Below, in pieces: positions 1 through 6,642 of a stretch of DNA of 7,782 nucleotides; position 1 is the first letter of the stretch; the number at the start of each line of letters is the position of its first letter. Location: positions 1 through 7,782 of the forward strand of contig DAOUEM010000115.1 of the NCBI GenBank assembly GCA_034430555.1, given 5' to 3'. The translations under genes and the position numbers were made by a program. The notes beneath the pieces were generated by a model. The model made no database searches. It was not told the origin of the DNA and saw nothing but the letters and a program-made list of their open reading frames with translations. The DNA comes from DAOTXK01 sp034430555 (GTDB taxonomy: Bacteria; Chloroflexota; Anaerolineae; Aggregatilineales; Ch27).

Positions 1-401
1 GAGACCAGTCCCATCACCAGGCCGAGCAGGCCGCTGATGGCCATTGCCACGATGATAGCCACCCCGAAGGACAGCCCCAGGTGTTTGACCCCAATGGCTA
101 CCATGTAACAGCCGGTACCGAAAAACAGCGCATGTCCGAAGGAAATCACGCCTGTGAACCCAAACATCAAATTGTAGCTGATCGCCAGGATCGCCAGGAT
201 GTATACCTGGGCTACCACGCTCTGCCAGAAGGACGATTCGCCAGCATCGCGGGCGCGGACCGGCGTCGGCGTGGAACCGGTCAGCCAGCCCACCACAAAC
301 GGGAAGAGGATCATCAGGCCCAGCAGGATCAGCAGCCGTCCATGCTCGGCCAGGTACAGGCGCGCGCGCGCCGCGAGGGTGAGTGTGCTCGAAGGCTGCA
401 T
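1..401 (-). CDS. livM: Branched-chain amino acid type ABC importer, permease LivM (N-terminal 133 residues, cut by window edge)
   Basis: Inner-membrane permease of the HAAT (Liv) ABC importer family, expected to pair with LivH. Translating from ATG at 401 gives an open frame running off the window. After a polar start come a hydrophobic segment (about residues 22-40), a polar linker (about 41-59) and then the family core: SYNLMFGFTGVISFGHALFF at about 75-94, matching the LivM pattern 'G.tG..S.GHa.F.g.G.Y', followed by further hydrophobic helices (112-133). The start codon lies two bases after the livH stop (TAAGGATG), and GGGAGGAG just upstream serves as ribosome-binding site, so the two permeases are translationally coupled. 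The rest of the gene is outside the window. The family assignment is firm; the transported substrate is not shown by the sequence. Confidence 0.95.
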   Translation of the reverse strand, partial: MQPSSTLTLAARARLYLAEHGRLLILLGLMILFPFVVGWLTGSTPTPVRARDAGESSFWQSVVAQVYILAILAISYNLMFGFTGVISFGHALFFGTGCYMVAIGVKHLGLSFGVAIIVAMAISGLLGLVMGLV

Positions 402-403
402 CC

Positions 404-1405
404 TTACTCCTCCCGTCCAAACAGGCCGCTCGGTTGAATCAACAGGACAAGGACCATCACGGCCAGGATGGAGAGTTCCGCCAGCACGGGCGCCTTAAAG
501 TACTCCAGTGAGACCAGCTCGGCGATGGCGCGGGTCAGGCCGACCATGACGCTGGCAATCGCCGTGCCCTCGTAACTGCCCAGCCCGCCGATGATGACGA
601 CGATAATCGCCGCCAGCAGGAACTCGTCGCCCATGTCGATGAAGCTCCCGCGGAAAGGTGTCACCACGAAACCGCCCAGCGTGGCCACGATGGTGCCCAC
701 GATAAAGACCAGCGTGAATACATTACGCACGTTGATACCCAATGCCTGGACCATCTCGCTGTCTTCCAACCCGGCGCGGATGATGATGCCGATCCGCGTG
801 AAGCGCAGCAGCAGCAGCACGCCGATCATCATCGCGATACCCATGCCGATGATAAACAACCGGTAGACGGCGAAAGAATGGCTGAACAGTTCGAAGGATC
901 CGCTGAGGAAGGGGGGTATCGGGGAAGGCGGTTTGGCGGCCGATCCCCAGCCGGGTATGAGAATCACCACTTCCCGAATGACTGCCGAGAGGCCAAAAGT
1001 CAGCAGCAGCGTGAACACCGGCCGCTGGTAGAGTGGGCGGATCAGGCCGATCTCGGCGACCGCTCCCAAGATGATGCCCGTCAGGATGGACGCGCCGATG
1101 CCCGCCAGAAAGGCGATGTTGGTCGGCACAGTGGCCGGCAGCCCGACGTAAACGGTCACGCCGACATAGGCGCCCAGCATAAAAAAGCCCCCCTGGGCGA
1201 AGTTCAGCACATCCAGCAGGCCAAAGATGATCGAGAAGCCAGCCGCGACCATGAAGATCAACATGCCTTGCAGCAGGCCGGAAAACCCGGTGACGATGGT
1301 CAACTCAAAACCGAAATCAAGCAGGCTGTAGAGGAACAGCACGCCGAGATAGGCGAATACGAACAGCCAGCTGCGATTCTGTCGTGAAGCCAGGATTGCT
1401 TGCAT
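404..1405 (-). CDS. livH: Branched-chain amino acid type ABC importer, permease LivH
   Basis: Complete 333-residue integral membrane permease, somewhat longer than the roughly 290-310 usual for LivH because of an extended N-terminus. It would form the translocation channel with LivM and bind the LivG/LivF ATPases. Visible evidence: multiple hydrophobic helices, the LivH hallmark GLLDVLNFAQGGFFMLGAY (about residues 62-80), and the C-terminal GGLGSYEGTAIASVMVG stretch, where the family has 'GG.Gs..Ga..ga...G' (the cytoplasmic coupling loop region). The ATG at 1405 is preceded by GAGGAGAAG at good spacing and lies 13 bases after the livF stop. The next gene, livM, starts two bases after this stop. 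Nothing looks degraded. Confidence 0.96.
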   Translation of the reverse strand: MQAILASRQNRSWLFVFAYLGVLFLYSLLDFGFELTIVTGFSGLLQGMLIFMVAAGFSIIFGLLDVLNFAQGGFFMLGAYVGVTVYVGLPATVPTNIAFLAGIGASILTGIILGAVAEIGLIRPLYQRPVFTLLLTFGLSAVIREVVILIPGWGSAAKPPSPIPPFLSGSFELFSHSFAVYRLFIIGMGIAMMIGVLLLLRFTRIGIIIRAGLEDSEMVQALGINVRNVFTLVFIVGTIVATLGGFVVTPFRGSFIDMGDEFLLAAIIVVIIGGLGSYEGTAIASVMVGLTRAIAELVSLEYFKAPVLAELSILAVMVLVLLIQPSGLFGREE

Positions 1406-1418
1406 GGCTCTTCTCCTC

Positions 1419-2132
1419 TCAGGCCGCGCCCAGGTAGCGGTGGATCAGCGCCCTGTCGCTTACCAGGTCGGTCATCTGGCCGCTGTGCACGGAGCGCCCC
1501 TCGTCGATGATCACGTAGCGGTCGGCGAGCTGGCTCGCCATGCGGAAGTTCTGCTCCACCAACAGCACGGTAGTCTGGGCGCTTAACTCGCGGATGGCCT
1601 TCATCATCTGCTCGATGAGGACCGGGGCCAGTCCCTCGCTCGGCTCGTCGATCAGCAGCAGGCGGTTGTCCGGGACCAGGGCGCGGGCGATGGTCAGCAT
1701 TTGCTGCTGCCCGCCGGAGAGATGGCCGCCGCTCAGGTTGTAGAGGCGTTTGAGGTCTGGGAACAGGCCGAATATGACGTCTTGCTTGCGCGCCAGGTCG
1801 CCGTTCTGTCGCTCGGCGATCATGAGGTTTTCGGCAACGGTCAGGTAGCGGAAGATGGCGCGGTGTTCCGGCACGTAACCGATGCCCAGCCGCGCGATGT
1901 CATGCACGCTCTTGCCGTTGATCGGTTGCCCTTCAAAGGTGATCGTGCCCGTATCGGGCGGCGCCATGCCCATGATGCTCTTCAGGGTGGTCGTTTTGCC
2001 GGCGCCGTTGCGCCCCAGCAGCACCGTGATCTGCCCACGGGGCACTTCGACGGTGACGCCTTTCAGGATTTGGAAGAGGCCGATGTGCGTGTGGATGCCG
2101 CGTACTTCCAGCAGCAAGTTGTCTTGAGCCAA
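1419..2132 (-). CDS. livF: Branched-chain amino acid type ABC importer, ATPase LivF
   Basis: Cytoplasmic ATPase of the importer, about 237 residues, the normal LivF length. Visible motifs (counting from TTG at 2132): Walker A GRNGAGKTT (about 40-48), GYVPEHR in the Q-loop region as in LivF proteins, signature LSGGQQQ (137-143), Walker B LLLIDEP followed by SEGLAP, and LLVEQN, where LivF normally has Gln in the H-switch position. There is no ATG start. Two in-frame TTG codons compete: 2138, which overlaps the livG stop as TTGA, and 2132. I chose 2132 because the perfect AGGAGG then sits seven bases upstream; for 2138 that box is only one base away, although the preceding GGGGAG could serve it. 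The protein differs by two residues. The gene lies in the tight livGFHM run. Confidence 0.95.
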   Translation of the reverse strand: MAQDNLLLEVRGIHTHIGLFQILKGVTVEVPRGQITVLLGRNGAGKTTTLKSIMGMAPPDTGTITFEGQPINGKSVHDIARLGIGYVPEHRAIFRYLTVAENLMIAERQNGDLARKQDVIFGLFPDLKRLYNLSGGHLSGGQQQMLTIARALVPDNRLLLIDEPSEGLAPVLIEQMMKAIRELSAQTTVLLVEQNFRMASQLADRYVIIDEGRSVHSGQMTDLVSDRALIHRYLGAA

Positions 2133-2134
2133 CG

Positions 2135-2923
2135 TCAAACCTCCTCCCCGGTGACCGCCGAAAAGTCCCCGTAAAATTCGCCCAGGTAGGCGCTCTGCAC
2201 GGTTTCGTCGGCGGCGATCTCAGCCGGTGTGCCTTCGGCCAGCAGCGCCCCGTAATGCATGACCGAGATTCGGTCCGAAAAGCCCATGACCACGTTCATG
2301 TTGTGTTCGACCAGCATGATCGTTTTGCCGGTCGTCTCTTTGATCTGCTGGATGGTCTGCATCAGCTCCGGCACCTGCTCGGAAGCCATGCCGGCGGTTG
2401 GCTCGTCCAGCAGCAGCAACTCCGGGTTGGGGGCCAGCAGGATCGCCAGTTCCAATTTCCGCTTGTCGCCGTGGGCCAGCAGGCTGGCCAGCATCGACTC
2501 TTTACCGTGCAGGCCGACCTCCTCCAGAGTTTCTCGTGCGCGTTCTTCGTAGCGGGGGAAACCGCGGTAAAAGCGCCACATCTTGAAGTTGTCGCCGCCG
2601 GTGGCCTGCACGGCCAGCCGTACATTTTCCAGCACGGTCAGGTTCGGAAAAACATTGGTGATCTGGAAGGAACGGCCAATGCCGAGGTGCGCCCGGCGGT
2701 GCAGCGGCAGGTTAGTGATGTCCTGGCCTTTGAAGGTCACCTGGCCCTGGGTGGGTCGCAGGTTGCCGCTGAGCATGTTAAAGAGCGTGGTCTTGCCCGC
2801 CCCGTTTGGCCCGATGATGGCGTGCAAACAGCCGGGCGTGACCGCAATACTCACGTTTTCCACCGCGACCAGCCCGCCAAACTCCTTGCGTAGGTCACGC
2901 GTGGTCAGGATGGGTTCCGCCAT
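2135..2923 (-). CDS. livG: Branched-chain amino acid type ABC importer, ATPase LivG
   Basis: Second cytoplasmic ATPase of the importer, 262 residues from the chosen start. Visible motifs: Walker A GPNGAGKTT (38-46), Gln87 in GRSFQ (Q-loop), a divergent signature LAHGDKRKLELA (149-160) of the kind usual in LivG, Walker B LLLLDEP (169-175) followed by TAGM, and the H-switch in LVEHNM (His207). The region NVFPNLTVLENV (90-101) is also typical of LivG. The frame is open upstream to 2962, but the start at 2923 is preferred: AGAGGA lies eight bases before it, while the ATG two codons earlier is too close to that site and the longer N-terminus adds non-conserved residues. The stop overlaps or abuts the start of livF. 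A hairpin lies between this gene and the binding-protein gene upstream. Confidence 0.95.
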   Translation of the reverse strand: MAEPILTTRDLRKEFGGLVAVENVSIAVTPGCLHAIIGPNGAGKTTLFNMLSGNLRPTQGQVTFKGQDITNLPLHRRAHLGIGRSFQITNVFPNLTVLENVRLAVQATGGDNFKMWRFYRGFPRYEERARETLEEVGLHGKESMLASLLAHGDKRKLELAILLAPNPELLLLDEPTAGMASEQVPELMQTIQQIKETTGKTIMLVEHNMNVVMGFSDRISVMHYGALLAEGTPAEIAADETVQSAYLGEFYGDFSAVTGEEV

Positions 2924-2950
2924 AAGCATTATCCTCTGGAGTGGATAAGA

Positions 2951-2975
2951 GGGGAGGCGCATGGCTGCGCCCCCC
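2951..2975 (-). promoter_or_regulatory. Stem-loop between the binding-protein gene and livG
   Basis: In the minus-strand transcript, GGGGGGCGCA pairs with TGCGCCTCCCC around a four-base loop (GCCA). This gives about ten GC-rich base pairs with one bulged U. It lies 28 bases after the stop of the substrate-binding protein gene and 28 bases before the livG start, and is followed by a pyrimidine-rich stretch (UCUUAUCC) but not a proper U-run. Hairpins at this position in binding-protein transporter operons are known to protect the 3' end of the upstream message or to cause partial termination, giving more binding protein than membrane components. That role is inferred here; the pairing itself is visible. 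Confidence 0.55.
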
Positions 2976-3002
2976 GATAGGCTGCACGATCCTGGCGAGC
3001 GG

Positions 3003-4244
3003 TTATTCGCAGTTCAGGGCAACGCAGGGCAGATTGTATTCTTCCGGTAGCACCTCTTCGATCAGGTTGAAGAAGACTCCATAGCGCTCACTGAGGGCGT
3101 ACAGATGGACGATGTACATCGGCATCAGTGCCTGGTGATCGCCGGCCCGCAGCGTATAATGCCCCTTCACGCCTTCCCATTCCAGGCCTTCCAGTGCCGG
3201 CACCAGGTTTTCCGGCAGGGTAGCATCCAGGGCGGATGCGCCGTTCTCGATCGCGTTTTCGATGCCGTACACGATGGCCTGGGCCGTGGAGAAGCCGCAC
3301 TCGCTGAACAGGTCGGGCGTTTCCTCGTAGCGCTCCAGGTGGTTGGCCACTAGCCAGCGGTTGGCCGGTGTGTTAGGCAGCGACCAGTGATAGATGCCAA
3401 TACCCACACTGTTCGGCTGGTTGGCCGCGATCAGGTCGGACGTCGAACTGAAGGGTGCCACGACCGCCACCTGTTCAAACAGGCCGAGCTCGGTGAACTG
3501 CTGGTACATCGTGCCGATGCCGCTGCCAGACCAAACCAGCACCATTGCCTGGGCCCCTGAGTCCAGAATGGCCTGGGCGTAAGGGGTGAAGTCCGTGGTA
3601 TCCAGCGGAGCGTAGATGGTGTTTTCCACGAAAGTGCCGCCGACCGCGTTCACGGCAGCCTCGTAGCCGGCGGCGGTCGCCTGCCCGAAGGCATTGTCAG
3701 AGGCGAAGATCACAAACTCGTCGCCGATGTTTTCAATCGCATAGTTCACGTAGGCGAAGGCGTCCTGGGAGCTGGTGCGGCAGGCCCGGAAGGCATTATT
3801 GAGCTGCGCCTGCTGCTCTTCATCCATGGCCATGGTCAGGATACCGGCCGCAGACGGTCCCATGAACAAGACGATATCGTTTTCGGCTGCGATCTGTTTC
3901 AGGCCGAGCGTCACGCTGGAGCTGACCGTGCCGAACAGGATTTCTACGCCTTCGACCTCGATCAGCTCGCGGGCCTGCTGAGCGGCCACGTCGGAATCGC
4001 TGCCGTTGTCGCGCACGACGAATTCGATCGGCCGCCCACCCACTTCCATCGTGCCGCCGGTGACGTATTCCAGGCCCAGTTCGAAGCCTTGCACCTGCTC
4101 GAAGCCGTAGTGCTGCATCGCCGACGTCTGGTCCGTCAGCACGCCGATGACGAGAGGCTCGCCGCCTTGAGCGCCGGCCGGCACAACCGCCAGGCCAAAG
4201 CTAAGCGCGAGAATCAACAATAGAAAGCTTCCTTTGCGCAACAT
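3003..4244 (-). CDS. Extracellular substrate-binding protein of the HAAT/Liv ABC importer (Peripla_BP_6 family)
   Basis: Exported receptor that captures the substrate for the LivHMGF membrane complex; 413 residues, normal for the family. Visible: an N-terminal signal peptide (MLRKGS, hydrophobic stretch FLLLILALSFGLAVV, likely cleavage after AGA at residue 25). There is no lipobox cysteine, so it should be a free periplasmic protein or anchored in another way. The mature part starts PLVIGVLTDQTSAMQHYG (30-47), the usual 'i.IG.l..ltG..a..G' opening. Next come ILFGTVSSSVTLGL (102-115) at the ligand-binding loop and FMGPSAAG / FRACRTSSQDA (127-162), matching the 'f.....a.....ssd..qa' region. Cysteines 407 and 412 lie at the extreme C-terminus and could form a disulfide. 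GGAGGAG sits four bases before the ATG. The ligand is unknown: this family binds branched-chain amino acids but also amides, urea, aromatic acids and others. Confidence 0.92.
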   Translation of the reverse strand: MLRKGSFLLLILALSFGLAVVPAGAQGGEPLVIGVLTDQTSAMQHYGFEQVQGFELGLEYVTGGTMEVGGRPIEFVVRDNGSDSDVAAQQARELIEVEGVEILFGTVSSSVTLGLKQIAAENDIVLFMGPSAAGILTMAMDEEQQAQLNNAFRACRTSSQDAFAYVNYAIENIGDEFVIFASDNAFGQATAAGYEAAVNAVGGTFVENTIYAPLDTTDFTPYAQAILDSGAQAMVLVWSGSGIGTMYQQFTELGLFEQVAVVAPFSSTSDLIAANQPNSVGIGIYHWSLPNTPANRWLVANHLERYEETPDLFSECGFSTAQAIVYGIENAIENGASALDATLPENLVPALEGLEWEGVKGHYTLRAGDHQALMPMYIVHLYALSERYGVFFNLIEEVLPEEYNLPCVALNCE

Positions 4245-4328
4245 TCTGCTCCTCCATAATTATCAACAACACACGATTTTGGTGGGGATGCGTGGCCCCG
4301 GTTGATCTGGTCGCGGCATGTCTCCTTG

Positions 4329-4357
4329 ATTCTCTACTGGGCGGACACGAAAGGCAA
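4329..4357 (-). promoter_or_regulatory. Weak candidate promoter for the transporter genes
   Basis: On the minus strand TTGCCT (4357-4352) and GAGAAT (4334-4329) are separated by 17 bases. Each matches four of six consensus positions. Transcription would start near 4322, giving a leader of about 78 bases before the binding-protein gene. The 200-base gap (4245-4444) between the hydrolase and the binding-protein gene is long enough for a promoter, but these boxes are poor. No convincing terminator follows the hydrolase gene either, so readthrough from the hydrolase is equally possible. Confidence 0.2.
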
Positions 4358-4444
4358 AAAACGAGACGGTCCTGATCACCCGCGGAACGGGCCGGGTAGG
4401 CCTCGGGCGGCGTGGCTGCCCAGAACCCATATACCCCCAGCGTA

Positions 4445-5260
4445 TCACAACTCTTCTTTTTGCAGAAAACCCACAATGATGCTGTTAAACGTTTCCGCGC
4501 ATTCCCAGAAGGAAGCGTGTCCCGCGCCGGGCAGCACGTGGAGTTCGGCCCTGGGCAGCGCGCTGGCTATCGTCATGGCGTAATGCACCGGTTTCAGGAT
4601 GTCTTTCTCCCCCACGATGACGCAGGCCGGCTGTTGAATTTCTGCCAGCCGGGCGGTGATGTCCAGCGTATTAAAACAGCGGCACAACTGCGTGACTGAG
4701 GGCAGGTCCAGGGCTTTGGCTGCCTCGATGCGGCTGACCAGCAGGTCGTATTGCGCTGCGAAAAACGCCTCGCTGAAGTTCCAGAACCACGTCGCGCGGT
4801 AAAAGCCCTCGTGATCGCCGGTCTCGGCGGCCATGATCCAGTGTTCGATGATGGCGCGCAGATGCGGTTCTACGTGGCTGACGGCATCGGCCACTACCAG
4901 CCGGCGGCAGCGGTCCGGGTGACGCAGGGCAAAGACCAGGGTCAGCTCCCCGCCGTAAGAAATACCCCCGACATGGGCCGCTTCGATGTCGAGCGCGTCG
5001 AGCAGGGCGGCCAGGTCGTCGGCATGGGTTTCCCAGGTGTAATCGGCGTCACCGGTTGCCCATTTTTGCGACTGTCCCTGCCCGCGCATGTCGTAGAGCA
5101 GCACCCGATAGTGGGGCGTCAGCGCCGGGAGCTGGTAAGCCCACGACCGGGTGCTGGCCAGCACGCCGTTGTTCAGCACGAGCACGTCGGTGCCGCTGTT
5201 TGGCGGGCGGCCATGCATTTCATAATACAGTTCTGTACCGTTGACGGTGACTTTTGGCAT
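4445..5260 (-). CDS. Alpha/beta hydrolase fold protein, enol-lactonase/esterase-like
   Basis: Probable cytoplasmic hydrolase of 271 residues acting on an ester, lactone or thioester; the substrate cannot be told from sequence. Visible: the strand and turn VLVLNNGVLASTRSW (26-40), where such proteins have the oxyanion-hole region (often HG, here NNG), and YDMRGQGQS (56-64), matching the 'D.rG.G.S' motif. The nucleophile elbow is GISYGG (99-104) with Ser101, the acid residue Asp220 is in VGEKDILKP, and the base His248 is in GAGHASFWE. All three catalytic residues are therefore present. Overall layout resembles 3-oxoadipate enol-lactonase (PcaD)-like hydrolases, but that name is not proven. The frame is open to 5299. 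I chose ATG 5260 because GGGAGGGAG lies just upstream and the protein then opens with PKVTVNGTELYYE, the normal family start. It is upstream of, and on the same strand as, the transporter genes. Confidence 0.85.
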   Translation of the reverse strand: MPKVTVNGTELYYEMHGRPPNSGTDVLVLNNGVLASTRSWAYQLPALTPHYRVLLYDMRGQGQSQKWATGDADYTWETHADDLAALLDALDIEAAHVGGISYGGELTLVFALRHPDRCRRLVVADAVSHVEPHLRAIIEHWIMAAETGDHEGFYRATWFWNFSEAFFAAQYDLLVSRIEAAKALDLPSVTQLCRCFNTLDITARLAEIQQPACVIVGEKDILKPVHYAMTIASALPRAELHVLPGAGHASFWECAETFNSIIVGFLQKEEL

Positions 5261-5460
5261 AACTCCCTCCCCTGGTGAGTCCCTCGGATGGCGACGCAAC
5301 GTGCGACGCTGTGCCTGCGTCTGAGGGGTATGGGTGGTGATCCGCCAATACTACGCTGCGCTGAGATACTGACAGTACCGGGATAGAGGCTAATGTCACT
5401 GGCCTGGGCCGGTCATGGTGGACATCAGGCGACCAACCCGGATATTTGGCCGATAATACC

Positions 5461-5492
5461 TGTATAATACAACCGTATGGACGGTCTATACA
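5461..5492. promoter_or_regulatory. Operator-like inverted repeat overlapping a promoter core
   Basis: Outer arms TGTATA (5461-5466) and TATACA (5487-5492) are exact reverse complements. Inside them ACCGT (5472-5476) and ACGGT (5481-5485) form a second exact inverted pair around ATGG. The two pairs are not concentric (five versus one base between arms), so the inner pair is the more likely protein site. A perfect TATAAT (5463-5468) lies in the left arm, reading toward the KAS III-like gene, though without a good -35. On the other strand TTGTAT (5493-5488) and TATTAT (5469-5464), 18 bases apart, read toward the hydrolase. A repressor bound here could control both directions. No regulator gene is in the window; the family (for example TetR type) is a guess. 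Confidence 0.4.
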
Positions 5493-5570
5493 AGTGAGGC
5501 CGGGAGCATCCCTGTACGAACCGCCTAAAAGAGAAGGGCCGTTGTTGCTGGTTTCATGGTTTGCTTGGCG

Positions 5571-5576
5571 TATACT
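5571..5576 (+). promoter_or_regulatory. Candidate -10 box proximal to the KAS III-like gene
   Basis: TATACT matches five of six consensus bases and would start transcription about 26 bases before the ATG at 5609. No -35 with 16-18 base spacing is recognisable; the nearest TTG-type hexamer, TTGCTG at 5545-5550, is 20 bases away. It is an alternative to the TATAAT at 5463-5468. Confidence 0.2.
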
Positions 5577-5608
5577 GAACACGGCTCAGGTCTGAAAGGC
5601 CCTTACCT

Positions 5609-6640
5609 ATGACGACAACAGGACCTTCAATTGGCATCGTCAGCGCCGGGATGTACATCCCCGGCCAGGCGCAAACCGCCGCCGAGATCGCCCAGCAAAG
5701 TGGCATCGAGGAGTGGGTCATCCGGGAGAAGTTCGGCATCAATCAGAAGGCGGTGGCCGGTCCCCAGGACCAGCCCAGCCAGATGGCCGTCTGGGCGGCG
5801 TTGGACTGCCTGTCCCGCTGCGATATCGCCCCCGACGAAATCGACGTCGTGCTGTGCACCACCGAAGAATGGAAAGAATACCTGTGCTGGACGGCGGGCA
5901 TCGACCTGGCCTACGAAATCGGCGCGACCAATGCCTGGGCCATCGACCTGCACATGCGCTGCTGCACGACGGTCGCCGCGCTCAAGATGGCCAAAGACAT
6001 GATGATCGCCGACCCGGACGTCAGCACCGTGCTCATCGCCGGGGGCTACCGTATCGGCGACCTGATTGACCTCCAGAATCACCGCACCACCTTCATGTTT
6101 AATATCGCCGCCGGGGCGGGGGCGCTGCTGCTGCGCCGCGACTGGCCGCGCAACCATGTCCTGGGCACTCACTTGATGAGCGATGGTTCCATGAGCCGGC
6201 ACTGTATCATCCCGGCCAGCGGCACGGTGCGGTTCCCGGATGACCAGGCGGTGCAGGACGGGCTGTTCGCCTTCGATCTCGTCCAGCCGGAGGCCATGAA
6301 AAACCGCCTCAACCAAGTCTCCATGGGTAACTGGATGTATTGCATTGACGAAGCCCTGCGCAAGAGCGGCGGCCTCACCCGCCAGGACCTGGGGTTTCTC
6401 AACATGGTGCTGATCAAACCCTCCGCTTACCGCGACATGCTGTCCCGCCTGGGCCTGACCGAACAGCAGTCGGTCTACACCTCGGATTACGGCCATATCG
6501 GCGAGCAGGACAGCATCATCAACATCGTGGAGGGGCTGAAGCAGGGCCGCCTCAAGGACGGCGACCTGATGGCCATCGTCGGCGCGGGCATCGGTTATGT
6601 CTGGGGCGCGGCCTGCGTGCGCTGGGGCCCGGCTGAGTAA
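5609..6640 (+). CDS. Ketoacyl-ACP synthase III / HMG-CoA synthase fold protein with atypical active site
   Basis: Thiolase-superfamily protein of 343 residues, full length for KAS III (FabH-like) enzymes, which join an acyl-CoA to a malonyl-thioester or transfer acyl groups. Visible: N-terminal IGIVSAGMYIP (8-18), the helix around EEWVIREKFGI (34-44), and IDLHMRCCTTVAALKMA (112-128), where Cys118 aligns with the FabH nucleophile. The C-terminal block GRLKDGDLMAIVGAGIGYVWGAACVRW (313-339) matches FabH 'GRIKPGQ.....FGGGFTWG.....R'. By hand alignment to E. coli FabH, the HQAN motif is replaced (IKPSA, 269-273, no His), the GNTS asparagine is replaced by His296 in YGHIGEQD, and the usual FGDGAGA reads IAAGAGA. 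It may be an acyltransferase, thiolase-like or HMG-CoA-synthase-like enzyme rather than a normal fatty-acid initiator. The ribosome-binding site is modest (GAAAGG, nine bases upstream). A terminator follows. Confidence 0.85.
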   Translation: MTTTGPSIGIVSAGMYIPGQAQTAAEIAQQSGIEEWVIREKFGINQKAVAGPQDQPSQMAVWAALDCLSRCDIAPDEIDVVLCTTEEWKEYLCWTAGIDLAYEIGATNAWAIDLHMRCCTTVAALKMAKDMMIADPDVSTVLIAGGYRIGDLIDLQNHRTTFMFNIAAGAGALLLRRDWPRNHVLGTHLMSDGSMSRHCIIPASGTVRFPDDQAVQDGLFAFDLVQPEAMKNRLNQVSMGNWMYCIDEALRKSGGLTRQDLGFLNMVLIKPSAYRDMLSRLGLTEQQSVYTSDYGHIGEQDSIINIVEGLKQGRLKDGDLMAIVGAGIGYVWGAACVRWGPAE

Positions 6641-6642
6641 CC

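Larger units (their letters stand above)
5261..5608. other. Divergent intergenic region with promoters
   Basis: This 348-base stretch separates two divergently read genes and must hold promoters for both. I see no credible gene in it: open frames here lack ribosome-binding sites and recognisable protein content. Notable contents are an AT-rich patch with a TATAAT box and an overlapping minus-strand TATTAT (5463-5469), an operator-like inverted repeat (5461-5492), a small GGGA-GCA-TCCC hairpin (5502-5512), a TATACT box (5571-5576), and a long-range repeat AAGGGCC/GGCCCTT (5534-5540 and 5598-5604). About 190 bases nearest the hydrolase (5261-5450) show nothing I can interpret. Confidence 0.6.

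Noticed and set aside
2924..2962. Upstream extension of livG to 2962
   Set aside because: The extra 13 residues are not family-like, the region forms the intergenic hairpin, and AGAGGA is ideally spaced for the start at 2923.
4259..4264. GATAAT on the minus strand just before the binding-protein gene as a -10 box
   Set aside because: Transcription would begin at or inside the Shine-Dalgarno, leaving no usable leader.
4356..4361. Run of six T on the minus strand after the hydrolase gene, possible terminator
   Set aside because: The bases just before it form no stable hairpin; only a weak four-pair CCCG/CGGG stem lies further upstream and it is not adjacent to the T run.
4201..4476. Open frame on the minus strand across the gap between hydrolase and binding-protein genes
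   Set aside because: It overlaps both neighbours, has no good ribosome-binding site and reads through the binding protein's own Shine-Dalgarno and start; no recognisable protein.
5261..5299. Upstream extension of the hydrolase to 5299
   Set aside because: The added residues are not conserved-looking and a strong GGGAGGGAG site directs initiation to 5260.
5627..6496. Long open frame on the minus strand opposite the KAS III-like gene
   Set aside because: It is an antisense shadow of a well-supported gene: composition is rich in Gly, His, Val and Asp as expected from the complement of GC-rich codons, and no family motif is visible.
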